From CAYQQU01 sp964419545 (GTDB lineage Bacteria > Bacteroidota > Bacteroidia > Chitinophagales > Saprospiraceae): 22,283 nt of DNA. The stretch lies in NCBI GenBank assembly GCA_964419545.1, contig CAYQQU010000080.1:1-22283 (forward strand), read 5' to 3'. Position numbers and translations under genes: made by a program. Shown piece after piece: positions 1 to 9,200 of this stretch (its first letter is position 1; each line of letters begins with the position of its first letter). The notes below the pieces were generated by a model. The model was not told the DNA's origin, made no database searches, and saw only the letters and a program-made list of their open reading frames with translations.

Positions 1-739
1 CGTTGCCGTTGACGTCTTCCCAGACGTAATCACCCAGGCCGGTGGCGCTGTCGAAATAGCCTGCGTCATTGCTGGCATCAAACTCACCACTGATCAGATT
101 GATCACGCTCGTGCGACCCGTTGTCTCGTCTGCGTCGCTATCGATCGTATCGTCGCCGCCAACATTCGCCGTCGTCGAGGTATAGCCGGCCGGCAGCTCG
201 AACTCTACGATATAATCGCTCGGGATAATGTTGATAAATTCATATTGGCCAGAAGCGTCTGTCGTTGTGCTTTGCAGCAACGCGCCCGTGCCGTCCAGCA
301 GGTTGACCACCACGCCTTCGATGCCCGGCTCGCCCGCATCCTGCAGGCCGTTGCCGTTGACGTCTTCCCAGACGTAATCACCCAGGCCGGTAGCGCTGTC
401 GAAATAGCCCGCATCGTTGCTTGAGTCGAATTGACCACCAAATAACGTAATGATTTCAGTCTGCCCCGTTGTCTCATCCGCATCGCTGTCAAGCGCATCA
501 TCACTGCCTACATTGGCGGTGGTAGTCGTATAACCATCCGGCGTTTCGAATAGAACGAAATAATCATCCGGCGGCAGGTTTACAAATTCGTAATAGCCAG
601 TACCATCCGTCAGGGTATTGGCCAATTCGGCTTCGGAACTGTCTAATAACCGAACAACTACGCCTTCAATACCCGGTTCGCCGGCATCTTGCAGGCCATT
701 GCCGTTCACGTCTTCCCAGACGAAGTCTCCCAGGCCGGC
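1..739 (-). repeat. Tandem 348-bp (116-aa) SdrD-B-like repeats inside the giant gene
   Basis: The coding sequence for GLGDYVWEDVNGNGLQDAGE recurs at exactly 348-bp intervals: copies begin at about 736, 388 and 40 on the minus strand, the last cut by the window edge. Each unit contains GIEGVVV, a Y-x-F strand (GYYEFVNLPP or QYEFINIIPS), a TTTANVG motif, DSDADETTG and a closing SNDAGYFDSATG. Nucleotide identity is highest at the unit borders: bases 1-43 match 349-391 without a difference, while the centres differ more. SdrD-B/Cna-B domains are usually calcium-binding or isopeptide-stabilised stalk modules. Confidence 0.9.
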
Positions 740-3700
740 AAAACAATCTTCCACTACGACCTGAATCGTATAGGTCTGATCATTGCAAGGTCCGTCCCCC
801 GGGCCTTCGACGCCGCTAATGGTGTAAGTGAAAGAAAGCGTTTCCCCGATCATGTCTTCAGTAGCCGTAAAGAGGCTTCCACTGAGGCCACCGGTATTGT
901 CATCATCGGTCCAGGCGCCGGAAGTGGCGCCGGAAGTGATGAGGTCGTTCAAGTCTATCTGATTATCCGTTTCGGGTGTCAGGGGGCTATCGACGCCGCA
1001 GAGATTACCGTTTTCTACAACGGCCGTTGGGGTATTGGGATTAACGGTAACGGTGATCGCGTCTTCGGCCGGACAATTGTTAAGATCAGATAAAGAAACC
1101 GTATAGGTAGTCGTTTCGGTCGGGCTTACCGTTTGAGCGGCGCCGGCTCCGAGGCCGTTGTCCCAAGTATAGTTGTAATCGGGGGTTCCTCCATCTCCTT
1201 GCGCGGTAATCAAAACGCTCTCGCCGGCGCAGATCGTCACATCCTGGCCGGCGTCGACAGTGGGTACGGGATAAACGGTGATCAACAGAACATTGGAATT
1301 AACCCATGGCTCATCACTACCTGCCCGTCTTGCCTGCCGCCGGTATTCTGTTGTTTCACTAATTACGGCAGTTTCGTCGTATTCAGCGTTTTCAGCTCCC
1401 GGGATGGTCGTCCAGTCTGCCGAAGCGACGGGTTTTATTTGCCAGCGATATTCCGGAACACCATCGGCGCAACCCGAAGGCTCTTCAACACTAGTAAATG
1501 GAGCCGGGTCAAATGGGCCGCAATTGGATTGATCGGCAGCAATGACGCCACCGTTATCGAAATTATCGATCACCGTTTTGGTGACGATATTCGACTCCAG
1601 GTAACCACAAACCTCTCCCCGCCGGGCAAGCCGGCGAAACTCGGTGGTTACACCAATAGTGGCGGGATCATAATTTTGTCCGGTTGCATCGGCAATATCC
1701 TCCCAATCGCCATCCGTGCGTTGCTGCCATTGGTATTCGATCGCACCGTTGGCCCCGCCTGAGGCTTCGTCGCCCGTTATCTCGGCAGGATCGAAAGGCC
1801 CGCAATTAGTTTCATCAGCCGCGATGCTTCCTGGCTCGGAGATATTCTCAATAACCGAAATGGTAATCTCGGCGCTGTTCTCACAAGTGTTGCCATCCAC
1901 AAATGTATAGGTGACCAGGTGATCTCCCGGGCCTGCCGCCTCGGGATAAAATACATCCCCCGTTATGCCGGGCCCGTCGTACGTACCGCCGTCCGGCTGA
2001 CCGTCAAGGGTTACCGGATCGTCGTCGGTGCAGAAGGGACCAAAATCGGATAGCGAAACGGTCGGCAGCAAATTCACGGTAACGATTACCTCATCAGTAT
2101 CGGTACAGCCATTGCCGTCCGTAACGGTGAGCAGATAATTTGTCGTGCTTTCGGGAGACACCGTGATGTTGGATTCGTCATCCCCCGTATTCCAAGCAAA
2201 AGAAAGGGTTGGCTCCCCTGAAGAGCCGTCGCCGGAAAGCTGGACGTTCTCCCCGAAACAGATGGTTTGATCAACGCCGGCGTCGGCCGTCGGAGCACCG
2301 CCGCCGCCAACGGTGACGGTTTCGACAACTGAGCAGACAGAATTATAGGTGACCGTGACGGTATAATCGCCGGCGGCCAGGCCGCTGATGTCTTCAGTGT
2401 TCTGGCCGTTACTCCAGGCGTAACCGTCAATAGTAGTTATTACGTCCCCTCCCAGGATGGCGTCCGGGATCGGTTGTTTGCTGATCCCCGGCCCGGCGTA
2501 TTCGACTTCAAGCGCCTGCCCGCCGGTTTTTTCAAAGAAAGTAACCACAATTTGATGGGTACCTGCCGGCAGGTTTACAACGCCCGATTCTTCCTGAGGG
2601 GCGTGTAATCCGTCATTGTCGACAATGAGGTTGCCGTTGATGAACAACTGACTACCGTCGTCCGATTCGGTGTAAAAGGTGTAATTGCCGGCTGTACTGA
2701 TCTCTATCGTACCGGTAAAGCGCAAGCCAAAATTGTTATCTGCAAGTGCCGGCGCCAGTGAAAAATTATCGGCTGTTCCGGTAGCAACCGGAGTAAGAGC
2801 GTCGAAGTCCGGTAATTGATTCCAGGAACCTTCATAATATTCATACCCGAGTTGATCGCTGCCGGACGTGGTGACCGACAGATCAATACTGCCGTCCTCT
2901 TCTTCGGCGCAGCTTTCATCGATCACTTGAAAGCTCAATTCCGGTTCGGCAATTACGGTCAGTAAAACGGTAGCGGTGCCACAACAAGTAACTCCGCCGT
3001 CATTACATACCCGATAGGTGAAGGTTTCCACCCCGCTGAACCCGCCGGCGGGAGTATAGGTAAAAGCTCCTGTAGTCGCATTAACAGATACGGCGCCGTT
3101 TTCCGGTTGTTCGATTACTGTGAAATCAGGACTGCTCAACTGGCTGTCGTTGTCGGCAAGATTGGCGTCGAAAGCGCCGTTTCCGCAGACGGTGAAGTTG
3201 TCGTCGACAACAACCGGGTCGGTACATTGCGAACATTCGACGTCCAACACGGCCGTGCCGGCAATGGTATAGGATTGCCCGCAGTTCTGGTTGGGCTCGG
3301 GGTCGGTATCCGGTTCGGTATTTACGGTGATTTCAATGGTCGTCGTGCTTCCCGGCACGCCGACCAGAGTCAGGGTAGGTATGGCCAGACAACAGGTTCC
3401 GTCAGGGCCCTGAATGGTTACGGAAGCAGTTGGGGGATCGGGCTGGCCGGTAAGCGCAGTGGCCGTCACCTGCAAATGTCGATCGTCTTCCGCAAGCTCG
3501 GAAACCGGAAGCTGAATATCGATATCCCGTGACCCGACATCGGAAGGGATGTCTATGGTGAAGGTTTGAATATCGCAATACCCCGAGAGGGCGGTAAAGG
3601 AACCTACAGAACCGACCTCCTGGGCTACGTCTCGGAAGGTGTAGACGACGAGCGATTGAAGGCTCGTGCCGTCATCTTCTCCGCAATTGCCAGTCTCCGA

Positions 3701-5344
3701 ATCATGAGAAAGAGTATTGACGGCAGCCGGTATCAATCCGCGGAAAACGTGTACGTTGGGGCTCGAACCGGAAATATCCACTTCATTCAGGATGTAACTT
3801 TGCCCGTCGGCTACCACGATGATCTGATCGTCAATATTATTACCTTTATAGACCACTTCCGCAACGACCTGAAAAACATCGTTGTTGGCATTGAGGTTGG
3901 TCAGCTCTGCATCCGGGGAATTGCTGCAATCCGCCCCGGCGCCGAATAGCTCAACCAGGGTTCCATCTTCACAGTCAAATGAATAATCCTCCGGAATTTC
4001 GGTATCGATAGCCGGGTTAATGGTAAAGGTCAGTTCCTGAAGATCACAAACATCCCCATTGGCGTTATTTTGCTCATAGACTTTAATCAATAAGGTAAAG
4101 GTCCCGGTGCCGCCGTCCCACTCCGCATTATCCGTAGGGAAACGGTAAGGAGCATTGTTCTCCACATGCGTATCGGCAAAATCGCCGGTGACCAAAAACT
4201 GTACGCTTTCGCCGTTTCCGGAAATAATGGCCTCCAGATTGAAAGAGTTGGGCAGCTCTCCCTGTGTAAAGACCGCACCGTCAGTTAACACGATATCATT
4301 ATCGCCGTCCAGATCGTGGATGATGACTTCATCGATCGTTGCGGTACACGTCTCATCGAAACAAAACCCGGTTACGAAGGGCTGAATCCCCGGCTGGTTG
4401 GGCAGATAAAAGACCATTTCTTCTGCGATCCCTCCCTGAGGAGAAGGCACGGCATTGATGGCAAGATTACAAAGCGTGCTACAAAATCCGATAGTGCCCG
4501 TGAAATACCAGATCGCCTGATCGATCTGGGCGATGTTGTAGCCCAAGTCACCGCCGTTACAAATCGCCCAGTTGATGCGCTCGGCAGTGAGCTCGTCGTA
4601 TCCGGCGGCGGCGGCGCCGATCACCCTTTCGAAAGTGACCGTACCGTAAGGATACCCCTGAGCCGGCGTGGGTTCCGTGAGGTTGAAGTCGAGGCAATAA
4701 ACGGGAAAAGAAGGCTGTATAGAACAGTCTTCTCCTACATAAGCGATGCACCCCAGGTAAGAATCATCAACGTAGATGTAGGTATTGGGTGTAATATTTT
4801 CCCGGTCGATGGTCAGGTTGTCGCCGTCGCAGTTGACGTAATTGAAAGTGCCCGTTCCGCAGCCGGCGCGCGTGGTCCGCTCACACGCATGTTCGATTAA
4901 GTTGCTGCGGTTAAAAGGAGCAGAGGTGCAATCATCCGCTTCCCTGATCAGCACCACATCCTCATAAAGTCCGGGCAGCAGCCCGGTAATTTCAATGACC
5001 CCCTCCGCACTGGGCGTCAATCCCGCTATTTCCCGCCACTTGCCGCCTTTTTTACATCGAACGGTGTAGGTATTCCCGGCGGGATCCTCGTCTTGGAGGG
5101 TAATCAAGAGCGTTCCATCCGAAGCGCCACAGGCCGACTCGTCCGTGTGACCGACGGCCAGGATGGAAAGCGATTCACAAACGGGCTGATCGCTTCGATC
5201 GGCCCAAGGATAAGCATCGGCTTCTGTTTGTGCATCTATGCGAGAGAGCCCCAAAAGGAGAAGCGCTAGCGAAAAGGCAAAGACCGGAAAACGAGTTGCA
5301 CTGCTTTCCTTTACCTTCCCAAGGAAGGAATACCTGGATTCCAT
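1..5344 (-). CDS. Giant secreted multidomain surface protein, 3' end outside window (partial)
   Basis: One frame stays open from ATG 5344 to the left edge (at least 1781 codons, no stop in window). Residues 1-38 form a signal peptide: basic start, hydrophobic FPVFAFSLALLLLGL, cleavage near D-A-Q. Modules seen: SprB-repeat-like (about 45-150); thioester-domain-like region with YCLDFN (C217) and DQAIWYF (Q276, W279); cadherin/Big_9-like Ig (about 711-798); PA14 (about 836-953, GLRFTGTIEI, ESDDGSQLFING); PKD-like (about 1015-1095 and 1357-1437); between them two tandem Ig-like units each starting near NCGPFDPA; then SdrD-B-like repeats from residue 1537. Many Asp/Asn/Cys and few Lys suit an extracellular protein. 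Role inferred: adhesin or matrix protein, probably exported by T9SS, but the C-terminal sorting domain would lie off-window. An in-frame ATG at 5437 would add 31 residues; 5344 is preferred because it gives the shorter signal-peptide n-region. Modules were assigned by eye. Confidence 0.9.
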   Translation of the reverse strand, partial: MESRYSFLGKVKESSATRFPVFAFSLALLLLGLSRIDAQTEADAYPWADRSDQPVCESLSILAVGHTDESACGASDGTLLITLQDEDPAGNTYTVRCKKGGKWREIAGLTPSAEGVIEITGLLPGLYEDVVLIREADDCTSAPFNRSNLIEHACERTTRAGCGTGTFNYVNCDGDNLTIDRENITPNTYIYVDDSYLGCIAYVGEDCSIQPSFPVYCLDFNLTEPTPAQGYPYGTVTFERVIGAAAAGYDELTAERINWAICNGGDLGYNIAQIDQAIWYFTGTIGFCSTLCNLAINAVPSPQGGIAEEMVFYLPNQPGIQPFVTGFCFDETCTATIDEVIIHDLDGDNDIVLTDGAVFTQGELPNSFNLEAIISGNGESVQFLVTGDFADTHVENNAPYRFPTDNAEWDGGTGTFTLLIKVYEQNNANGDVCDLQELTFTINPAIDTEIPEDYSFDCEDGTLVELFGAGADCSNSPDAELTNLNANNDVFQVVAEVVYKGNNIDDQIIVVADGQSYILNEVDISGSSPNVHVFRGLIPAAVNTLSHDSETGNCGEDDGTSLQSLVVYTFRDVAQEVGSVGSFTALSGYCDIQTFTIDIPSDVGSRDIDIQLPVSELAEDDRHLQVTATALTGQPDPPTASVTIQGPDGTCCLAIPTLTLVGVPGSTTTIEITVNTEPDTDPEPNQNCGQSYTIAGTAVLDVECSQCTDPVVVDDNFTVCGNGAFDANLADNDSQLSSPDFTVIEQPENGAVSVNATTGAFTYTPAGGFSGVETFTYRVCNDGGVTCCGTATVLLTVIAEPELSFQVIDESCAEEEDGSIDLSVTTSGSDQLGYEYYEGSWNQLPDFDALTPVATGTADNFSLAPALADNNFGLRFTGTIEISTAGNYTFYTESDDGSQLFINGNLIVDNDGLHAPQEESGVVNLPAGTHQIVVTFFEKTGGQALEVEYAGPGISKQPIPDAILGGDVITTIDGYAWSNGQNTEDISGLAAGDYTVTVTYNSVCSVVETVTVGGGGAPTADAGVDQTICFGENVQLSGDGSSGEPTLSFAWNTGDDESNITVSPESTTNYLLTVTDGNGCTDTDEVIVTVNLLPTVSLSDFGPFCTDDDPVTLDGQPDGGTYDGPGITGDVFYPEAAGPGDHLVTYTFVDGNTCENSAEITISVIENISEPGSIAADETNCGPFDPAEITGDEASGGANGAIEYQWQQRTDGDWEDIADATGQNYDPATIGVTTEFRRLARRGEVCGYLESNIVTKTVIDNFDNGGVIAADQSNCGPFDPAPFTSVEEPSGCADGVPEYRWQIKPVASADWTTIPGAENAEYDETAVISETTEYRRQARRAGSDEPWVNSNVLLITVYPVPTVDAGQDVTICAGESVLITAQGDGGTPDYNYTWDNGLGAGAAQTVSPTETTTYTVSLSDLNNCPAEDAITVTVNPNTPTAVVENGNLCGVDSPLTPETDNQIDLNDLITSGATSGAWTDDDNTGGLSGSLFTATEDMIGETLSFTYTISGVEGPGDGPCNDQTYTIQVVVEDCFAGLGDFVWEDVNGNGLQDAGEPGIEGVVVRLLDSSEAELANTLTDGTGYYEFVNLPPDDYFVLFETPDGYTTTTANVGSDDALDSDADETTGQTEIITLFGGQFDSSNDAGYFDSATGLGDYVWEDVNGNGLQDAGEPGIEGVVVNLLDGTGALLQSTTTDASGQYEFINIIPSDYIVEFELPAGYTSTTANVGGDDTIDSDADETTGRTSVINLISGEFDASNDAGYFDSATGLGDYVWEDVNGN

Positions 5345-5540
5345 AATTGCTGACTTTTTAGCTGTGGATGGGTTATAGGCCGCCCTGCGTAATTGAGAAC
5401 CAATTGCGGAATAATTGGAGTGGTGTAGGGTCGTCATATTCTTTCATGTTGGGAATAGCATCCCCGCTCGCCTAAGATACATTTAGGCAACAGCTTGTTG
5501 GGCGACCTCATAACAATGAAGTCGTGCTTAATCCTGTGAC

Positions 5541-5581
5541 CAAAAAATAAACGCCGATCAGCAGGGGAAACCTGCTATCGG
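5541..5581 (-). terminator. Terminator-like hairpin inside the leader (candidate attenuator)
   Basis: On the minus strand, CCGAT+AGCAGG pairs with CCTGCT+ATCGG (11 bp with one bulged base, loop of five; positions 5581-5554), followed after CG by the T-rich tract TTTATTTTTT (5551-5542). This is the shape of an intrinsic terminator, yet it lies about 200 bp upstream of the gene start and just downstream of the folded domain at 5606-5704. That arrangement is typical of transcription attenuation. Whether it terminates is not shown. Confidence 0.45.
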
Positions 5582-5608
5582 AGAAGTATTAGAAATGGAC
5601 CGGCTGAT

Positions 5609-5749
5609 CTAATCGCTGTCCCCGCAAAAAGAAAATAAGCGGTTCTGAACCCGGCGGGAGAAGGCTACCGAAGGCAACCTCCGAACGGAGTAGATGATTA
5701 GGTCGCATTGTTCAATGTGTTTGATTCTATAATCTAATCCCGTATGCAT
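5609..5749 (-). CDS. Possible 46-codon leader ORF
   Basis: ATG at 5749 opens a 46-codon frame ending in TAG at 5609-5611. It starts MHTGLDYRIKHIEQCD and ends FSFCGDSD. It overlaps almost exactly the four-way-junction fold, and its stop codon sits in the closing helix. It could be a leader peptide whose translation affects folding, or a chance frame through structured RNA. There is no clear ribosome-binding site and no recognisable domain. Low confidence as a translated gene. Confidence 0.15.
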   Translation of the reverse strand: MHTGLDYRIKHIEQCDLIIYSVRRLPSVAFSRRVQNRLFSFCGDSD

Positions 5750-5930
5750 TCGATATCGCACACCGAAGCATAGCAGTAATGAATTAACCGTTTCGATTAA
5801 TGCAAGGGTAATGTGATTGATTTAATCAGTTGAACAAGGACTGAGGACAAACCTTGGGGGAGAAACAAATGAAAGAATAAGCAAAGAGCGTATGAACAAG
5901 GAACGAAGTCTGATTTTCTCAATAGCAACG

Positions 5931-5960
5931 CAAATATAAGTATAAATAAAATAAATTCAA
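5931..5960 (-). promoter_or_regulatory. Bacteroidota-type promoter for the giant surface-protein gene
   Basis: On minus, TTG at 5960-5958, then 19 bp, then TATATTTG at 5938-5931, a perfect match to the TAnnTTTG -7 box with the usual spacing. The region around it is very A/T-rich. Expected start is near 5925, giving a leader of about 580 nt before ATG 5344. Confidence 0.55.
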
Positions 5961-6048
5961 GCAGGTCGATCCAAAATACAAGCTTTTTCTGACATTAAAA
6001 AAATGTATCTAAAAATTGTATGACATCTTTAACTACTGAAAATCATTA

Positions 6049-6078
6049 CAAAAATATGCTTTCTAATCACAAAAACAA
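6049..6078 (-). promoter_or_regulatory. Second candidate promoter upstream of the giant gene
   Basis: On minus, TTG at 6078-6076, 19 bp, then TATTTTTG at 6056-6049, again matching TAnnTTTG. It lies downstream of the terminator of the preceding gene (6150-6188), so it would start a new transcript with a leader of about 700 nt. Because the region is A/T-rich a chance match is possible. Confidence 0.4.
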
Positions 6079-6149
6079 CCATTACGTTATTTTTCTCCAA
6101 CGTACAATAAATTGGTACAGTTTTCATTCCGATGCTTTTCTCTTTCAAG

Positions 6150-6188
6150 TAAAGAAAAACCGGTGCGCTGCATACCTGAGCGCACCGG
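6150..6188 (-). terminator. Intrinsic terminator of the 1838-aa secreted-protein gene
   Basis: On minus, CCGGTGCGCT (6188-6179) pairs perfectly over 10 bp with AGCGCACCGG (6169-6160), loop of nine bases, followed by TTTTTCTTTACTT. It begins 59 bp after the stop codon at 6247. Confidence 0.93.
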
Positions 6189-6246
6189 CAAGGGCGTGGG
6201 CTATTTTGTTGCACTGTCGGCGCCTTTTTTCTACACGCCGAATCGG

Positions 6247-9200
6247 CTATTCCAGTTTGATCATCTTTTTCGTTGCGGAAAAATCCGCTGTTTCAAGGGT
6301 GTAGAACAATATGGAATGATCGGGTAGGTCGTCGCTCCCAACTGAGAAATGATGGTATCCCGATTCAAAGAAACGCTGAAACCGTTTGACCTCCCGGCCG
6401 CTGATATCCGTGAAAATCAGGCTGACCGCTCCGGCCCGGGGAATGGTAAATCCGATCAACGTCTCATCGCGGAACGGGTTTGGTTGATTTTGAAACAATT
6501 TGAAGCCATCCGTCGGCCGGTCGGGGAAATGTAACTCGACCCCCAGCACTTCTCCCTCCGAGCCATAAGCTTCCGCCGCAGTATAAGCTGAGCTGATGCT
6601 TAGCGCATCACTCAATTTACCGGCCCTAAGCGCTGACACTTCCAGGGTGAACAGCGGGCCTTGTATTCCCAACCAGTCCTCAGGCGCTCCGTGCCAGCTC
6701 ACCGTGAGTACGCCTTCCTGCGACCAGCGCCAGCCGAAGTTTTCGCCCGAAAACAACCCGGGACGCACCGATTCCAGGCGAAGGTAAGCCGGGTGGAGAT
6801 GAAGCGTAAACTGAATGCCTTCCGGGCTGAGGCTGCCGGCGCCCGGATGGATAGCCAGCCGGTATTTTTCTCCGAACGCGGTGACTTGATCCGGCAGTTC
6901 CAGAACAACCACCCCGTCGATCGCCCGGTCGTCAATCGCCATGGCCGAATTAGGTTGAGCGGAGCCGTTCACATCTCCAATCTTTACCGCCACAAAGTCG
7001 GCGCCGGTTATCATTCCATCCAAATTGTTAATGCTGACCACCTCGGGGAAATCTTCAAACCAGGGATCTTCGGGGTCGGGAAAAACGTAGGCTGCATCCA
7101 CAAACCGCCAACTGTTGTTGTTGGGTAAATCGCTGATGATGCCCAGGATCAGTTTTCGCAGCTGAATGACGTCCAGGGTGGTAACGGCGCCCGATTGGTT
7201 TACATCCGCCGCGATGAGCTTGTACGGAGAATCAAGAGACTGTACGCCCAGAATATGCTTGGTCATCAGCACCAGATCCAGGGTCGTGACGCCATTGTCA
7301 GGGTCGTCATCTGAATAAGCAGCCAGTGAATAGTCGTAGCCGCCCTCGAGGTTTTCGAAAAGAAAACCGCCCTCGCCAGGCGTCATCATCTCCGCGTAGG
7401 TCGGTCCGTTGAGGTTGACCATCACATGCTCAACCGGCTCATTACCCTCTGTGAAAACCCCACCGGCAATACCGGCCGTAATGGTGTTGCACAGATTGAA
7501 TTGATTGTCCTGGACCAACAGGAAGGATTCACAAAAATCGAAATTGGGCCCGCCCATCTGTCCGTCCGGTTGTACCGAATAGGGGTTTTCGGCATCATCC
7601 CAGGCGTAGATCTCAACCAAAACTACGCCCAGGTCGTCGCAAGTTACAGTCAGCGCCGATCGGTCGGGATCGGGCGTCTCGCCTACCCGGTTGATGGAAA
7701 AAGTAACCGGGCCGGAGCAATCCGAGAGGAGACCGGTATCGAGAAAGCTGTTCACCGGTATCGTGCGGGCGCCCTGATCCGTGTCGCCGTCGCCGTCGGC
7801 ATCCGTTCCCGGCGGCAAAGACATCAGCTCGGTAGAGATCCCGGTAATACAAACCGGCGCACTCACAAAGCAATCGGCTACGGAGAAAGGAATATTTACC
7901 GCAGCGGTATTCCCGCATCCGTCGTTCACCCGTACTTCGAAGCCATGATCGCCGATGGGGAAGTTGCCGGAGAGGGTATATTGCAAATTGTTACCCGACA
8001 AGACATTTCCGGTCACCTCCTGATCGAGATCGCCATCGTTGTTGACATCCAGAAAAACCTGTACGGTAAGCGCTTCCGGGCTGCAAGCTTCGACTACCGC
8101 GAAGTCGATACTCACGGCGCCGTCGCAGTCTACGTTATTACTGCTGCAAAAAGGAGCAGGCGGATCGAAGACAACCTCAGGCGCCGTATCATCATGCACT
8201 TTGATGACCTGGGTGTAGCGCCAGCGGCCGGTGGAGGCGATGTCAGGATCCAAGTCGCTGCTCTTCCAATAGCCGGCCGGGTTGGTCTGACCGTCACAAG
8301 CAGTACCGCGCACCGAAGCCGATGGCGCATTATTATTTTCATCCTCGTCCCGGTCGTAAAAGGTAACGCCGTCCGAGCGCACGGTCACCCAAACGGCTTC
8401 GTCGCCGGGCAAGCCGTCGCAATCGGCGTCGCGGCTGACTTCGATGGCGTCCGCATCGCCGTTGTATTCGCACCAGTTGATGACCTCGAAAGTGCGGAAT
8501 ATTTTATAACAGGCGCTACCCGAAGCGTCAAAGACCTGATCCTCGATATTCACGGCAAATTCTTCGCTGCCCTGATGCAAGATCTCGATGCTGTCGGCCT
8601 GGGGCAGGCTGCAATCGTCGACCTGTGCATCGGCCGGGAATTTGATCTGGTAGCTATGGTTTTCTGCGATCAGCACGAGCTGCTGACAGACGCCTCCGGA
8701 AAAGTTTCCAAACTGATCAACCGCCCGAAACTGGCGAAGAATGCTTCCGAAACCGCAATCGTTGAGGTTGACCTGGGGCGTAAGCTCCGTAAACGAGGCA
8801 TTGCAGTTGTCGGCTACGGAGGGAATGCCGAATTGCAACTGCAAATGGGTGACATTGGTCGGTTCAAAGCTCTGAGGCAGCGCGCTGCTGACGATGCTGG
8901 CTGCTTGCGGCGGCTGGCAGGACGGCAAAGCATTGTCAACGATATCGACGGCGGTCAAACAGGTATTGGCGTTGCCCGATTCGTCGACTACCCGCAACTC
9001 GACCGGCACTGCCTGGCCTACGTCACAGCAACCGAACTCCACGGATTCGGCCCAGGGCGTAAAGTAAGGCGTGACGGGATCACAGGTCAACGGATCGTTC
9101 GTCACCCGGCGCCTTACCTGTAGGATGACCGAACCGCAATTATCCGAGCTGCCCTCGTCGAGGTCTTCCGCATAGAGCCGCCCGATGCCGTTGCCGCCTA

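Larger units (their letters stand above)
5345..5960 (-). promoter_or_regulatory. Long structured 5' leader of the giant surface-protein gene
   Basis: No convincing protein gene occupies this stretch. If transcription starts from the promoter at 5931-5960, the mRNA has a leader of about 580 nt. Read on minus, 5704-5606 can fold as a four-way junction: closing helix 5696-5704/5606-5614 (one mismatch), hairpin 5690-5679 (CTCC-GTTC-GGAG), hairpin 5679-5663 (GGTTGCC, loop TTC, GGTAGCC; two G-U pairs that would be A-C mismatches on plus, favouring a minus RNA), and helix 5658-5654/5625-5621 enclosing GGTT-CAG-AACC at 5651-5641. A terminator-like hairpin follows (5541-5581). Three more hairpins lie nearer the gene: 5503-5524, 5488-5500 and 5470-5488 (GCCTAA/TTAGGC). 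I do not recognise a known riboswitch family; the fold was drawn by hand. Confidence 0.45.

Noticed and set aside
205..4900. Many short frames on both strands between 205 and 4900
   Set aside because: All overlap the continuous giant reading frame and differ from its phase; none has recognisable domains.
5541..5704. Cobalamin riboswitch on the plus strand (GCTGTCCCCGC and GGGGAAACC resemble parts of it)
   Set aside because: The ordered B12-box and core motifs are missing, no plus-strand gene follows, and a promoter and gene exist on minus instead.
7426..9123. 565-codon open frame on plus opposite the 1838-aa gene
   Set aside because: Antisense shadow of a well-supported secreted-protein gene; no start context, domain or terminator of its own.
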